Source: an uncultured Clostridia bacterium (GTDB lineage Bacteria > Bacillota > Clostridia > TANB77 > CAG-508). From it: a DNA stretch of 40,903 nt. The translations under genes were made by a program, and so were the position numbers. Positions 18,267 to 26,401 of this stretch are shown one piece after another (the first letter of the stretch is position 1; each line of letters opens with the position of its first letter). The stretch lies in NCBI GenBank assembly GCA_947629045.1, contig CANRCF010000013.1:1-40903 (forward strand), written 5' to 3'. Below the pieces are notes generated by a model. The model ran no database searches and was not told the origin of the DNA. It worked only from the letters and a program-made list of their open reading frames with translations.

Positions 18267-19529
18267 TTAGCTGTTCCTATCATCCTTATTCTTATACATA
18301 TTTATCATATCTTTAAAGCTTATTTTACTTCCATAATTCAAAATAGCATTTGAATAAATCTTAATAGATACATTAGCAATTACCAAAATGGTTGCAACTA
18401 GTACAGCAATTGATATTGCAATTTGTGATGTAGTTGCTATTCCCATCATAATTCTAAATGGCATACAGAATGGTGATGAAAATGGAAATATTGAAGCAAA
18501 TACATTTAAGTTACTAGTTGGATTCATCATAGTAAAGTATGATAAATAGAATCCTATAACAGCTACAATAGCTACTGGGCCATTAGCTGTTTGTACATCT
18601 TCTGGCTTGCCTACTGTTGAGCCTGTAAGTGCGTATAATAAAGCATAAGTAGCATAACCTAGAATAAAGTAAATTACTGTAAATATTGCAAGTGTTGGTG
18701 TAATTTGAGATAAATCTAATACACTCTCAAGTGCTCCTTCTGGTAAGCAGAAATATGCACAAGTAGCTGCAACTGTAATAATAACTGCAACCTGCACTAA
18801 TCCTACTATTCCTATACCTAAAGTTTTTCCTAATACAATAGTTCTTGGCTTCGTTGAGGTAACTAATGTTTCTATAATTTTTGAAGTTTTTTCTGTTGTA
18901 ATTGATGTAGATACTTGGTATGCACAAAAATAAATTGCATAGAATAATACTAATGATAATAGCATTATAACAAAAACATTGCCTTTAACTTCTTGTTCTC
19001 CTGTTTGTTTTAATTCATATTCAAACATCGGTTTAAAATCTTGTAATTGTGCTTCTGTATAACCTAACTTAGATAACTGTGCATCCGTATATAAATTACT
19101 TAAAGCAATAGTATATTCTTCTGGAATACTATTCATCATTGTAATATCTTCTAAAATATATTCTACCTTTACAGTGTTATTTTGCTTAGTAATAACTAGT
19201 GCTTCTTCTATCTCTCCTGCTTCTATTTTATTTTTTATTTCTTCGTATTGAATTTCAGAATTCGCAATTTCAAATTTATAGCCCAATTGCATATCATTTA
19301 ATTTTTCTAACATTCCATTATAGATATTTTCACTATCTACTACTAATACTTTGCTAAAATTTTCTTCTGTTGCTTCTTCTGTATCACTTGATTCAAAAGC
19401 TTTTATGATGTTTGGTATGTTAAATCCTACAACTATCATTATCAAAATTATTAAAGTTGATATTAAAAATGACTTTTTGCTTAGCATATCTTTAATTGTA
19501 TATGATGCTACTACCCATACATCCTTCAT
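18267..19529 (-). CDS. ABC-2 type permease (NatB-like)
   Basis: 420 residues. One N-terminal helix (about 20-38), an extracytoplasmic domain (about 45-175), then about five helices from 180 to 400, the layout of NatB-type Na+ or drug efflux permeases. SYTIKDMLSKKSFLIST at the N terminus and TSTKPRTIVLGKTLGIG in the loop are typical of this family. It starts two bases after the ATPase stop, so the two are one operon. Confidence 0.88.
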   Translation of the reverse strand: MKDVWVVASYTIKDMLSKKSFLISTLIILIMIVVGFNIPNIIKAFESSDTEEATEENFSKVLVVDSENIYNGMLEKLNDMQLGYKFEIANSEIQYEEIKNKIEAGEIEEALVITKQNNTVKVEYILEDITMMNSIPEEYTIALSNLYTDAQLSKLGYTEAQLQDFKPMFEYELKQTGEQEVKGNVFVIMLLSLVLFYAIYFCAYQVSTSITTEKTSKIIETLVTSTKPRTIVLGKTLGIGIVGLVQVAVIITVAATCAYFCLPEGALESVLDLSQITPTLAIFTVIYFILGYATYALLYALTGSTVGKPEDVQTANGPVAIVAVIGFYLSYFTMMNPTSNLNVFASIFPFSSPFCMPFRIMMGIATTSQIAISIAVLVATILVIANVSIKIYSNAILNYGSKISFKDMINMYKNKDDRNS

Positions 19530-19531
19530 TA

Positions 19532-20422
19532 CTACTCACCTACCTTTTCAATGAAAATATCATGTAAGCTTGGTTTCATTATTTCAAATTTCTCAACTCT
19601 AATATTATTTTGAGCAAGTAAGTTAAATAATTTATAGCCTTCATCTTCATTTTTTATGTTTATAATATAGTCATTGTCTTTGCTACTGTATATTTTTAAG
19701 TTTGCATCAGCTATTATAGAATCAGCATTTTCCACAGTACTTAGCATTATTTTATTTGCAGGATAAGTTTCCTTAATTTCCTTTAAGTTTCCTTGCAAAA
19801 CTGTTTTTCCTTTATCTAAAATCAAAATATCTGAAGCAAATTCTTCAATAGAATGCATTTGATGACTTGACATTATAATATATGTACCTTTACGAACAAG
19901 CTCCAAAATTACATTTTTTAAAAGCTCTGTATTAACTGGGTCTAAACCACTAAATGGTTCGTCTAATACTAATAACTCAGGTTCATGTATAATTGCAGTA
20001 ATAAATTGTATTTTTTGTTGATTTCCTTTTGACAATTTTTCAGGAGTTACTTGTAAGTATTCTTCTACTTCTAATTTTTTTGCCCAGTAAAGTAGGTTTT
20101 CTTCTGCCTTTTTCTTATCCATTCCCTTTAATCTTGCAAAATACATAATTTGCTCATATATTTTTGTTTTTGGATACACACCTCTTTCTTCTGGCAAATA
20201 TCCAAAGTTTACATGTTTTCTTTCTACATGCTTTCCATTCCATGTAATTTCTCCACTACCCATTTTGATTATGCCTAAAATCATTCTAATTGTGGTAGTT
20301 TTTCCTGCACCATTTGTTCCTAAAAGTCCATAAATACTAGGACTTTTCATTTCAAAGCTAATATTGTCTACTACCTTCTTTGTTCCAAAACTTTTATTTA
20401 CATTTTTTACAACTAATCCCAT
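19532..20422 (-). CDS. ABC transporter ATP-binding protein (NatA-like)
   Basis: 296 residues. Walker A is GTNGAGKTT, the signature is LSKGNQQK and Walker B is LLVLDEPFSGLDPVN, followed by the C-terminal extension (DUF4162-like, ending KPSLHDIFIEKVGE) seen in NatA-type ATPases. Powers the permease encoded directly downstream; the substrate may be sodium, a drug or a peptide. No regulator gene is adjacent. Confidence 0.92.
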   Translation of the reverse strand: MGLVVKNVNKSFGTKKVVDNISFEMKSPSIYGLLGTNGAGKTTTIRMILGIIKMGSGEITWNGKHVERKHVNFGYLPEERGVYPKTKIYEQIMYFARLKGMDKKKAEENLLYWAKKLEVEEYLQVTPEKLSKGNQQKIQFITAIIHEPELLVLDEPFSGLDPVNTELLKNVILELVRKGTYIIMSSHQMHSIEEFASDILILDKGKTVLQGNLKEIKETYPANKIMLSTVENADSIIADANLKIYSSKDNDYIINIKNEDEGYKLFNLLAQNNIRVEKFEIMKPSLHDIFIEKVGE

Positions 20423-20535
20423 AAAAGCTTTTCCTCTCTTTCTTTATTTAATTAGAGCATTTTTGAAAGTTATTTGTAAAAATTCTTCTCTAACTTTTTG
20501 CTTCTAAAAATAATTAGATTAATCAACCGATGGAA

Positions 20536-20570
20536 TTAGTATAGCATAAATAATCTTAAATGTATACTAA
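20536..20570 (-). promoter_or_regulatory. Possible operator/promoter of the NatAB-like operon
   Basis: A perfect 8-bp inverted repeat TTAGTATA / TATACTAA separated by 19 bases overlaps a possible minus-strand -10 box (TATACT). The spacing resembles GntR/YtrA-type operators that control ABC transporters, but no such regulator is encoded here. Confidence 0.3.
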
Positions 20571-20596
20571 ATGTTACTAAAAAAAATTGATTTATC

Positions 20597-20688
20597 TTCA
20601 AAAATTTGTTCTGTTCGCTTGTGTTTTATCAAATAATGTTATATAGTTATAAATAGAAAATGAGAATAAGCAGAGTGCGTTGCCACCT
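20597..20688 (+). repeat. Promoter block, copy A
   Basis: Shares TTTGTTCTGTTCGCTTGT and a promoter TTGTGT (20619-20624), 17-base spacer, TATAGT (20642-20647) with copies B (23517-23568) and C (23910-24012). Like copy C it continues into GAAAATGAGAATAAGCAG and a GTTGCCACC block, the 5' leader of the toxin message there, and then diverges. No toxin peptide follows here. Confidence 0.6.
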
Positions 20689-20701
20689 TTTAGCTCTTTG
20701 A

Positions 20702-20839
20702 TGTATACATATTACTCCACGACCAGATATACCACTTTTAAAAAGTAATGTGTTAGCTAATTTCTATGATTGCAGTTTAGATTATTTATTTGGATTAAGT
20801 AATAAAAATATAAAAACAGATAAAAAAGAAATATATTAG
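20702..20839 (+). pseudogene. Remnant of an XRE-family repressor (C-terminal part)
   Basis: One frame reads TPRPDIPLLKSNVLANFYDC followed by SLDYLFGLSNKN up to a stop at 20837. This is the end of an XRE helix-turn-helix domain (normally PSLPLLIKLANFYNVSLDYL). The DNA-binding part and any start codon are missing, so it is a decayed fragment. Confidence 0.65.
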
Positions 20840-20952
20840 TGGAAATTTATGTCAACTGTACACAAAATAAAAAGTAGTAGAATTAGCCAATTAATGCTAA
20901 AAAATTAGGTTTTGGCTTTTTTATGTGGATGTTCCTTAAGATAAAAATCCTT

Positions 20953-20981
20953 TACATTTTGTCTAAATTGCGATATAATAT
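20953..20981 (+). promoter_or_regulatory. Promoter of the coiled-coil surface protein gene
   Basis: TTTACA, a 17-base spacer and TATAAT, about 65 bases before the ATG at 21047, which is itself preceded by AAGGAGG. Between the repressor remnant and this promoter I see only a weak AGCCAA/TTGGCT hairpin. Confidence 0.65.
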
Positions 20982-21046
20982 ATTAAAGGCGATTAAAGTA
21001 GGAAATTTCTTGCTTTTATCAAATATACTATATAAGGAGGGATAAA

Positions 21047-22300
21047 ATGAAAAAAAGTATAGTCAAAGTTATTTTACTTGTTGTTGTAACTACTGGTACT
21101 GTTACGGGAGCTGTTATTACTTCAAAGGTTATGAACAATAATAGTTTCTCTAAAGAAATAAGCAACCCAAAAATATTAAATTATACTAAAAAAGAAAATT
21201 CTGAAGAAGTAATTACGGAAACTAAAACGGCTGTTACGGAAGCAGAAAAAGAAGTAATCGAAGCAAATGAAAAAGTAGAAGCCGCTAAAGAAGAAGAGAA
21301 AAAGGTTGCAACAGTTAAAGAAGAAGCAGAAAAAGAAATTACAGAGGCTGAAGAAACCATTAAAAATGCTGAAGCAACTGTAGCAGAAGCGAAAAAAACA
21401 TTGGAAAGTGCTGAAACAGAAGAAGAAAAAACTTCTTTAAATGCCAAAATTAAAGAGGCTGAAGCAAAAGCAAAAAAAGCTGCTAAAGTAAAAGAAGAAG
21501 CTGAAGCAAAAGCAAAAAAAGCTGAAGAAGATGCTAAAATCGCAGAACAAAAAAGAAAAGATGCTGAAGCTGAACAAGCTAGAAAGGTTGCTGAAGCTGA
21601 ACAAGCTAGAAAAGCTGCTGAAGCAGAACAAGTTAAAAAGGTTGCTGAAGCAGAAAGATTAAAAAAAGAAGCAGAGGAATCCGAAAATGCTAGAAAAGAA
21701 GCTGAAGAGGTTGCTAATAATGTTGTCGAAACAAAAGTAGAAAGTGAACCACTTCATTCGACTCAAAAATCAACAAATAATACAACTTCTGCAAACAATG
21801 CTATTGAAACCAAAAAAGAAGAAACACCAAGTGGTAGAACACTTACTGATGAACAACTTCAAAAAATGTTAGATGCTGCAAAAAAAGGTGAAGAAGCCGA
21901 TAGACAGGCTTATGAAAAAGCATACGAAGAAAAGTATGGTAAAAAACCGCCTGAAGAAGGAAAAACGAATGTTGAATTCCATTATTATAGTACAAATAAA
22001 AAACTAACAATTCGTTGTAGAGAAGATTTTTGTGGTGATAGTAGTCATATCTGGTTTGTAGAATTACAGGGTGATCTAGACAAGTGTGAAGGATTTACTG
22101 ATTCTAATGGTAAACAAGTATCTACAATGTTATTAGGAAGACGTGCTGATATAACTGAAATTACAGTTACTGCACCTGCTGCAAAACCTGGATATAAATT
22201 TGTTGGATGGGAATTAATTTCTTCAAAAAGAATCACAGAAAGTGAATATGGTGAAGGTGTCCTTACGGGTAAATATATAGCAACTTACGAAAAAATTTAA
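21047..22300 (+). CDS. Secreted or membrane-anchored Ala/Glu/Lys coiled-coil protein
   Basis: 417 residues. An N-terminal hydrophobic segment (about 6-30) acts as signal or anchor. Residues about 55-230 are a TolA-like coiled coil rich in Ala, Glu and Lys, with near-identical 10-residue units such as AEAEQARKVA and AEAEQARKAA. A linker rich in Thr, Ser and Asn follows, and the C-terminal 110 residues form a compact domain with two cysteines (C334, C339 region) ending in PGYKFVGWELISS, like an InlB B-repeat/Flg_new fold. There is no LPXTG motif. The stalk-and-head layout suggests a surface protein; the function is unknown. It stands alone with its own promoter and terminator. Confidence 0.75.
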   Translation: MKKSIVKVILLVVVTTGTVTGAVITSKVMNNNSFSKEISNPKILNYTKKENSEEVITETKTAVTEAEKEVIEANEKVEAAKEEEKKVATVKEEAEKEITEAEETIKNAEATVAEAKKTLESAETEEEKTSLNAKIKEAEAKAKKAAKVKEEAEAKAKKAEEDAKIAEQKRKDAEAEQARKVAEAEQARKAAEAEQVKKVAEAERLKKEAEESENARKEAEEVANNVVETKVESEPLHSTQKSTNNTTSANNAIETKKEETPSGRTLTDEQLQKMLDAAKKGEEADRQAYEKAYEEKYGKKPPEEGKTNVEFHYYSTNKKLTIRCREDFCGDSSHIWFVELQGDLDKCEGFTDSNGKQVSTMLLGRRADITEITVTAPAAKPGYKFVGWELISSKRITESEYGEGVLTGKYIATYEKI

Positions 22301-22340
22301 TTTTGTGAACAAGAGGGAAACTTCTTATCTAGGTTGTAGT

Positions 22341-22378
22341 AAAGGAAGATAGCAATTAGAAGTTATCTTCCTTTTTTT
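22341..22378 (+). terminator. Intrinsic terminator of the coiled-coil protein gene
   Basis: AAAGGAAGATA pairs with TATCTTCCTTT across a 12-base loop, followed by a T run; about 40 bases after the stop. Confidence 0.9.
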
Positions 22379-22393
22379 GTGAAAAAAATCGAT

Positions 22394-22432
22394 TGACAAA
22401 ACTTCGGGGGACTATACTAATAATAGTATAGA

Positions 22433-22434
<2 letters not shown>
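22394..22434 (+). promoter_or_regulatory. Orphan promoter with palindromic operator
   Basis: TTGACA is followed by ACTTCGGGGG and the palindrome CTATACTA-ataa-TAGTATAG, which covers the -10 region. This is the look of a repressor-controlled promoter of a small regulator gene, but the reading frame after it is only a surface-protein remnant. Confidence 0.45.
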
Positions 22435-23313
<879 letters not shown>

Positions 23314-23516
23314 TCAAAATAAAAGGCATCAAAAAAATCAACCTTTTACAGTTGATTTAATCATTTTCGTCTGGTGCGACGATTTTACTTATTGGAGCGG
23401 ATGGCGTAGTTATCTACAACTTTTTTCTCTCACTTAACAATTGATACAAATATCAATCAATTTATTAAAGTATATCATAATTGGTATAGATTGCAATAGT
23501 AAAATAAAAAAAATTT

Positions 23517-23568
23517 TTCAAAAAATTTGTTCTGTTCGCTTGTATTTTATCTAATAATGTTGTATATT
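23517..23568 (+). repeat. Promoter block, copy B
   Basis: AATTTTTCAAAAAATTTG, TTCTGTTCGC, then TTGTAT (23540-23545), 17-base spacer, TATATT (23563-23568). Nearly identical to copy C at 23910-23970 and similar to copy A. It drives the small-RNA-like hairpin at 23569-23636. Confidence 0.65.
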
Positions 23569-23636
23569 CTCAACTTAAACACTTTTAAAAAAGTAAAAAG
23601 CCCCTATGTGTTGATATACAACAAATTGGAGCTTTA
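23569..23636 (+). ncRNA. Candidate small RNA, copy 1
   Basis: Directly after promoter block B comes CTCAACTTAAACACTTTT, then AAAAAG and a hairpin with outer stem AAAGC/GCTTT and CC/GG plus an inner TGTTG/CAACA stem. The 40829-40896 copy has the same leader and hairpin position with compensated stems. No open frame fits; about 68 bases long if it ends at the hairpin. Confidence 0.45.
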
Positions 23637-23901
23637 AAGTATAAATTTTTTTATCGTAAGTTTTTTTACTGGATTTCATAAAATCTGTTAAAGCGATTGA
23701 TATAGAAGCCTTTACAATTTTTTTAAAATTTTATTTTAATACAGAATAAAAGTCAATAGATGTTTATGAATTGTAAAATAAATGATAAATAGTTGAAATA
23801 TTTACTGAAAACTTACGCAAATTTCTCTATAAAAACTTGACATTAAAAGTATTGATATAACTAGATTATACGACTTTAGGCAGTTGAAAAGTGTTTAAGT
23901 T
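23572..23901. repeat. Segment bounded by a 15-bp inverted repeat
   Basis: AACTTAAACACTTTT (23572-23586) is the exact reverse complement of AAAAGTGTTTAAGTT (23887-23901), and outside each end lies a copy of the promoter block in direct orientation (B and C). Inside, past the small-RNA-like hairpin, bases 23640-23886 are AT-rich and hold no gene that I recognise. The layout looks like a duplication or an old insertion. Confidence 0.5.
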
Positions 23902-23909
23902 CCGAATTA

Positions 23910-23970
23910 AAAAAATTTTTCAAAAAATTTGTTCTGTTTGCTTGTATTTTATCTAATAATGTTGTATATT
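23910..23970 (+). repeat. Promoter block, copy C (toxin promoter)
   Basis: Same block as copy B, with TTGTAT (23942-23947), a 17-base spacer and TATATT (23965-23970). It would start an RNA near 23977 that covers the small hydrophobic peptide. Confidence 0.65.
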
Positions 23971-24056
23971 GGTAAACATAGGAAATGAGAATAAGCAGTG
24001 TGAGTGCTACCACTTTACATACACAGTTTTTACTGTGAGAATGGAGGTGGTGCTAT

Positions 24057-24170
24057 ATGGTAGAACAAGCTATGTTATTAATAATATACTTCCTTTTCTA
24101 CAGTTTAGTAGGAATGACTATTATAGCATTTGCCTTGATTATTGCAATAGTAGTAATTTTGAGCAAATAA
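24057..24170 (+). CDS. 37-residue hydrophobic peptide, candidate type I toxin
   Basis: MVEQAMLLIIYFLFYSLVGM then a second hydrophobic stretch IIAFALIIAIVVILSK; almost the whole peptide is one or two membrane-spanning helices with a terminal Lys. A strong GGAGGTGG lies 7 bases before the ATG. It has its own promoter (block C), a bidirectional terminator and a perfect-consensus antisense promoter, the usual genetic layout of type I toxins such as TxpA or Fst. It is similar in style to holin-like toxins but I cannot assign a family. A 98-residue frame overlapping it has no binding site and was rejected. Confidence 0.6.
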   Translation: MVEQAMLLIIYFLFYSLVGMTIIAFALIIAIVVILSK

Positions 24171-24171
24171 T

Positions 24172-24212
24172 AAAAGCACCACATATGCTCATGCCAAGCT
24201 TTGTGGTGTTTT
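24172..24212. terminator. Bidirectional terminator shared by peptide mRNA and antisense RNA
   Basis: AAAAGCACCACA pairs with TGTGGTGTTTT (one bulged G) with a T run outward on both strands. It lies two bases after the peptide stop. Confidence 0.85.
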
Positions 24213-24258
24213 ACCTAATTTTTATGGTAGCACACATTTCTGTGGCTCTCATTTTCTA
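24172..24258 (-). ncRNA. Candidate antisense (antitoxin) RNA
   Basis: A perfect promoter on the minus strand, TTGACA (24288-24293), 17-base spacer, TATAAT (24265-24270), points at the peptide gene. The RNA would start near 24258 and end in the shared terminator, about 85-90 bases, overlapping the 3' end of the peptide mRNA. No open frame fits this strand. The role as antitoxin is inference. Confidence 0.55.
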
Positions 24259-24370
24259 TGTTTAATTATACAGTTATTTTTTATATTTGTCAAATTTTTT
24301 AGAAATTAAATGGTACACTTTTTGTCCTATGTAATAAAATTTCATACCTATCTTTTACGAGTTAATTAGT

Positions 24371-25666
24371 TTAATTGTTAGCTTCATCATAAGCCAATCT
24401 TGTATCATAATTTAGCTTAATTTCTTCGGTACTAAGTGGTCTTGTATAGAAACGGAGATTTTTTAAAGACATTTTACCGTATTGATAACCAGGACCTAGC
24501 TCAGGCCAGTAGTTACGATACCTACCTAAATCAAAGGTATCCGTTTTACCCATATATTTTTTTTTAAATTCAGTCCACTGTTCTATATTTAAATATGAAA
24601 CTTTTTCTTCTTTTCCATTTATATAAAGTGAAAGTTTGTAACCAGTATAGTTTACTTTTTTTACATCAATTGCATTTCCAGTTTCTGATAAATTTAGAAC
24701 CAAACTAAAGGTAATAGGCTCGCCTTGTTTAATTCCATATGGTATATTAGTATTCATACCATAAGTACTATTCGACCATTCAGAATAAATGTTATTTTTC
24801 CCTTCTATTTTGGCAAGAATGTTGGAGCCTTCACCGCGAAATTACCAAAGGTGAGTGTTCGCCTTCCTCCAATGCTTCAATCGAAAATAGAGCACATTTT
24901 CCTGAGTCGCTTACATCATTATTATCATAATCAAAATCTAAAAAAGACCCATTGCATATACCTGAAAACTCAAAGGTGAATCCATTATTGTATAAATCAT
25001 TCAACGCTGTATTACTTTTTATAGATATATAGTCATTTTCACCATCAAATAAAAATCCTTCATTATTGAATCCACTTGTAGTTCCTAAATCTTGTTCTTC
25101 GAAATTATTTAGTTTCACATTATCTCCTAGTGCTTTTTCTATTTCACTTTGAGTCCATTTTTCTCCTTCTTCTTTTTTATCCATCATTGCTGTATCTATG
25201 TTTAATATTAACCCATCTTTTATTGCAACCGAATCTCCTAATGACATTGATGCATATTTTTCCTTTAATTGCTTTATTTCTCCTGTTTCATAGTTTATTA
25301 CCCAATTATTTTGTGATTTACTTCCATTTGGTAACTCATCTCCTTGTTTTACAAAATACCATCCGTCTGCATATGTATTTTCTTCATCTTGTATCATATG
25401 CCAATCTGGGTTTGATACATCTTTTTTTGATAATTTTTCTCCTAGCTTATCTGTTTCTTTTTTACTGATATTATAATTCATAATAGATAGATTTAATGTC
25501 TCTTGTTCTGATGCAGTACCATAACTTTTTACTGCTTTTTTAGTCTGCCCAATCAATCCGTTTTCTCCCAAAGTTAAATTTAGTGTTACCCTGCTAAAAT
25601 TAGCATAATTACTATGGTTATTACTAATGCGATTAAAGTTATACCTTTTTGATTTCTTTTCATCAT
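24371..25666 (-). pseudogene. Type IV pilin-like protein with LamG-like domain, frameshifted
   Basis: The N terminus reads MMKRNQKGITLIALVITIVI, a prepilin-type leader and helix, then stops because one G is missing from a G run (plus-strand CCC at 25589-25591; expected LAGVTLNLT with GGGG). The next frame carries VTLNLTLGENGLIGQTKKAV and a long extracellular region, then a concanavalin A/LamG-like domain (FNNEGFLFDGENDYISI, near TFEFSG) until a second shift at about 24834, after which the frame 24371-24757 completes it (LRFYTRPLSTEEIKLNYDTR). Repairing both gives about 430 residues. It has a consensus promoter overlapping an operator shared with the divergent XRE gene. It is either a real pseudogene or a gene broken by read errors. 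Confidence 0.75.
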
Positions 25667-25703
25667 TTGTTTTCTCCAATCCATAAACAATTTATTTAAT
25701 AAT

Positions 25704-25737
25704 ATTTTATTCTATTTGTTGGCGTTTGTCAACAAAT
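25704..25737 (-). promoter_or_regulatory. Pilin-like gene promoter with overlapping palindrome
   Basis: Minus strand TTGACA (25727-25732), 17-base spacer, TAAAAT (25704-25709). A perfect inverted repeat ATTTGTTG-N8-CAACAAAT (25714-25737) covers the -35 box and spacer, placed to block RNA polymerase. The divergent XRE gene starts 57 bases away and is the likely repressor. Confidence 0.6.
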
Positions 25738-25793
25738 GATAACAAATTTTTTTATAAAATAAATTTAGAATAAATAAATGGATAGGAGAATTT

Positions 25794-26030
25794 ATGAAAC
25801 TTTCAAACGCTATTAAACAAAGAATCCTTAATTTAATAAGTGAAAGGGACATTACTGTATCAAAGTTAAGTACTTTAGCTGGAATATCTCGTTCAACATT
25901 GTCTAAATTTTTATCTGGGAAGAGAAAATATCTTCATATTGAAATTATTGAATGCATTTGTGAAGCTTTAAATATTACTCTAAAAGATTTTTTTGATGAT
26001 CCACTTTTTAATGATGTAATGTCAGAATAA
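25794..26030 (+). CDS. XRE-family helix-turn-helix regulator
   Basis: 78 residues, essentially only the DNA-binding domain: KLSTLAGISRSTLSKFLSGK is the recognition-helix region, then EIIECICEALNITLKDFFDD. AGGAGAA precedes the ATG. Divergent from the pilin-like gene with a palindrome between them, so autoregulation and repression of that gene are likely. It ends in a terminator facing the mobilizable element and may or may not belong to it. Confidence 0.88.
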   Translation: MKLSNAIKQRILNLISERDITVSKLSTLAGISRSTLSKFLSGKRKYLHIEIIECICEALNITLKDFFDDPLFNDVMSE

Positions 26031-26074
26031 AAAAGATAATAGAGTACTGTCAATACTACTCTATTATATCTTTT
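26031..26074. terminator. Bidirectional terminator between the XRE gene and the mobilizable element
   Basis: AATAGAGTA (26038-26046) pairs with TACTCTATT (26057-26065), extended by AAAAGAT/ATCTTTT with a 2-base bulge; T runs at both sides serve the convergent genes. Confidence 0.85.
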
Positions 26075-26077
26075 AAG

Positions 26078-26383
26078 TTAATCATAAATATTTATATTAT
26101 TAAATAAATATAGCGCAATCTGATTTTGTTCTTCTTTTGTCATCTCCATAATTTTAGCCATTGCAAACATTATAAGATGATATTTAGCAAAATTTATTAA
26201 AGTCGTTTTATATTCATCATCAATTTCTTTTAACATACTATCAAATTTTTCAAACATTTTAGGCTTATCATATTTTAGATTAGTATAGCTACTATTACTC
26301 ATACATATTGCTAATCTTAATTTATTTTTTATATTCATATCATTTATCATATCTATTAAATATTTTACTTTATCTGTTTCCAT
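26078..26383 (-). CDS. Small protein of the mobilizable element, function unknown
   Basis: About 101 residues, helical and rich in Met and Lys, without signal peptide or membrane segment. It begins 18 bases after the MobV relaxase stop on the same strand. I use ATG at 26383; TTG at 26389 sits at a better distance from AAGGAGG and would add two residues. Its position suggests an accessory factor for mobilisation or copy control; no family recognised. Confidence 0.65.
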   Translation of the reverse strand: METDKVKYLIDMINDMNIKNKLRLAICMSNSSYTNLKYDKPKMFEKFDSMLKEIDDEYKTTLINFAKYHLIMFAMAKIMEMTKEEQNQIALYLFNNINIYD

Positions 26384-26401
26384 AATCAAATTACCTCCTT
26401 A

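Larger units (their letters stand above)
23978..24259. repeat. 282-bp unit with about 35-bp imperfect inverted ends
   Basis: ATAGGAAATGAGA (23978-23990) pairs with TCTCATTTTCTAT (24247-24259) with one G.T, and GTGCTACCA (24004-24012) pairs with TGGTAGCAC (24225-24233). The ends enclose the peptide gene and its terminator. In DNA this resembles a MITE-like unit; in RNA it would pair the 5' and 3' ends of a read-through toxin message, as in type I systems. Confidence 0.55.

Noticed and set aside
21181-21631. Ser/Phe-rich frames opposite the coiled-coil protein
   Set aside because: Antisense shadows of the Ala/Glu/Lys-rich codons without start signals.
23383-23420. tRNA 3' end or attachment site (attggagcgg...) near the truncated recombinase
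   Set aside because: It shares only TTGGAGCGG with the tRNA-Gly end; no T arm or acceptor pairing can be formed.
23522-23542. LexA/SOS box in the TTTGTTCTGTTCGC element
   Set aside because: The Firmicute box needs GAAC-N4-GTTC with dyad symmetry; only half-site-like repeats are present.
23969-24265. 98-residue frame overlapping the toxin region
   Set aside because: No ribosome binding site, it spans a bidirectional terminator, and the 37-residue frame in another phase has a strong binding site and membrane-peptide character.
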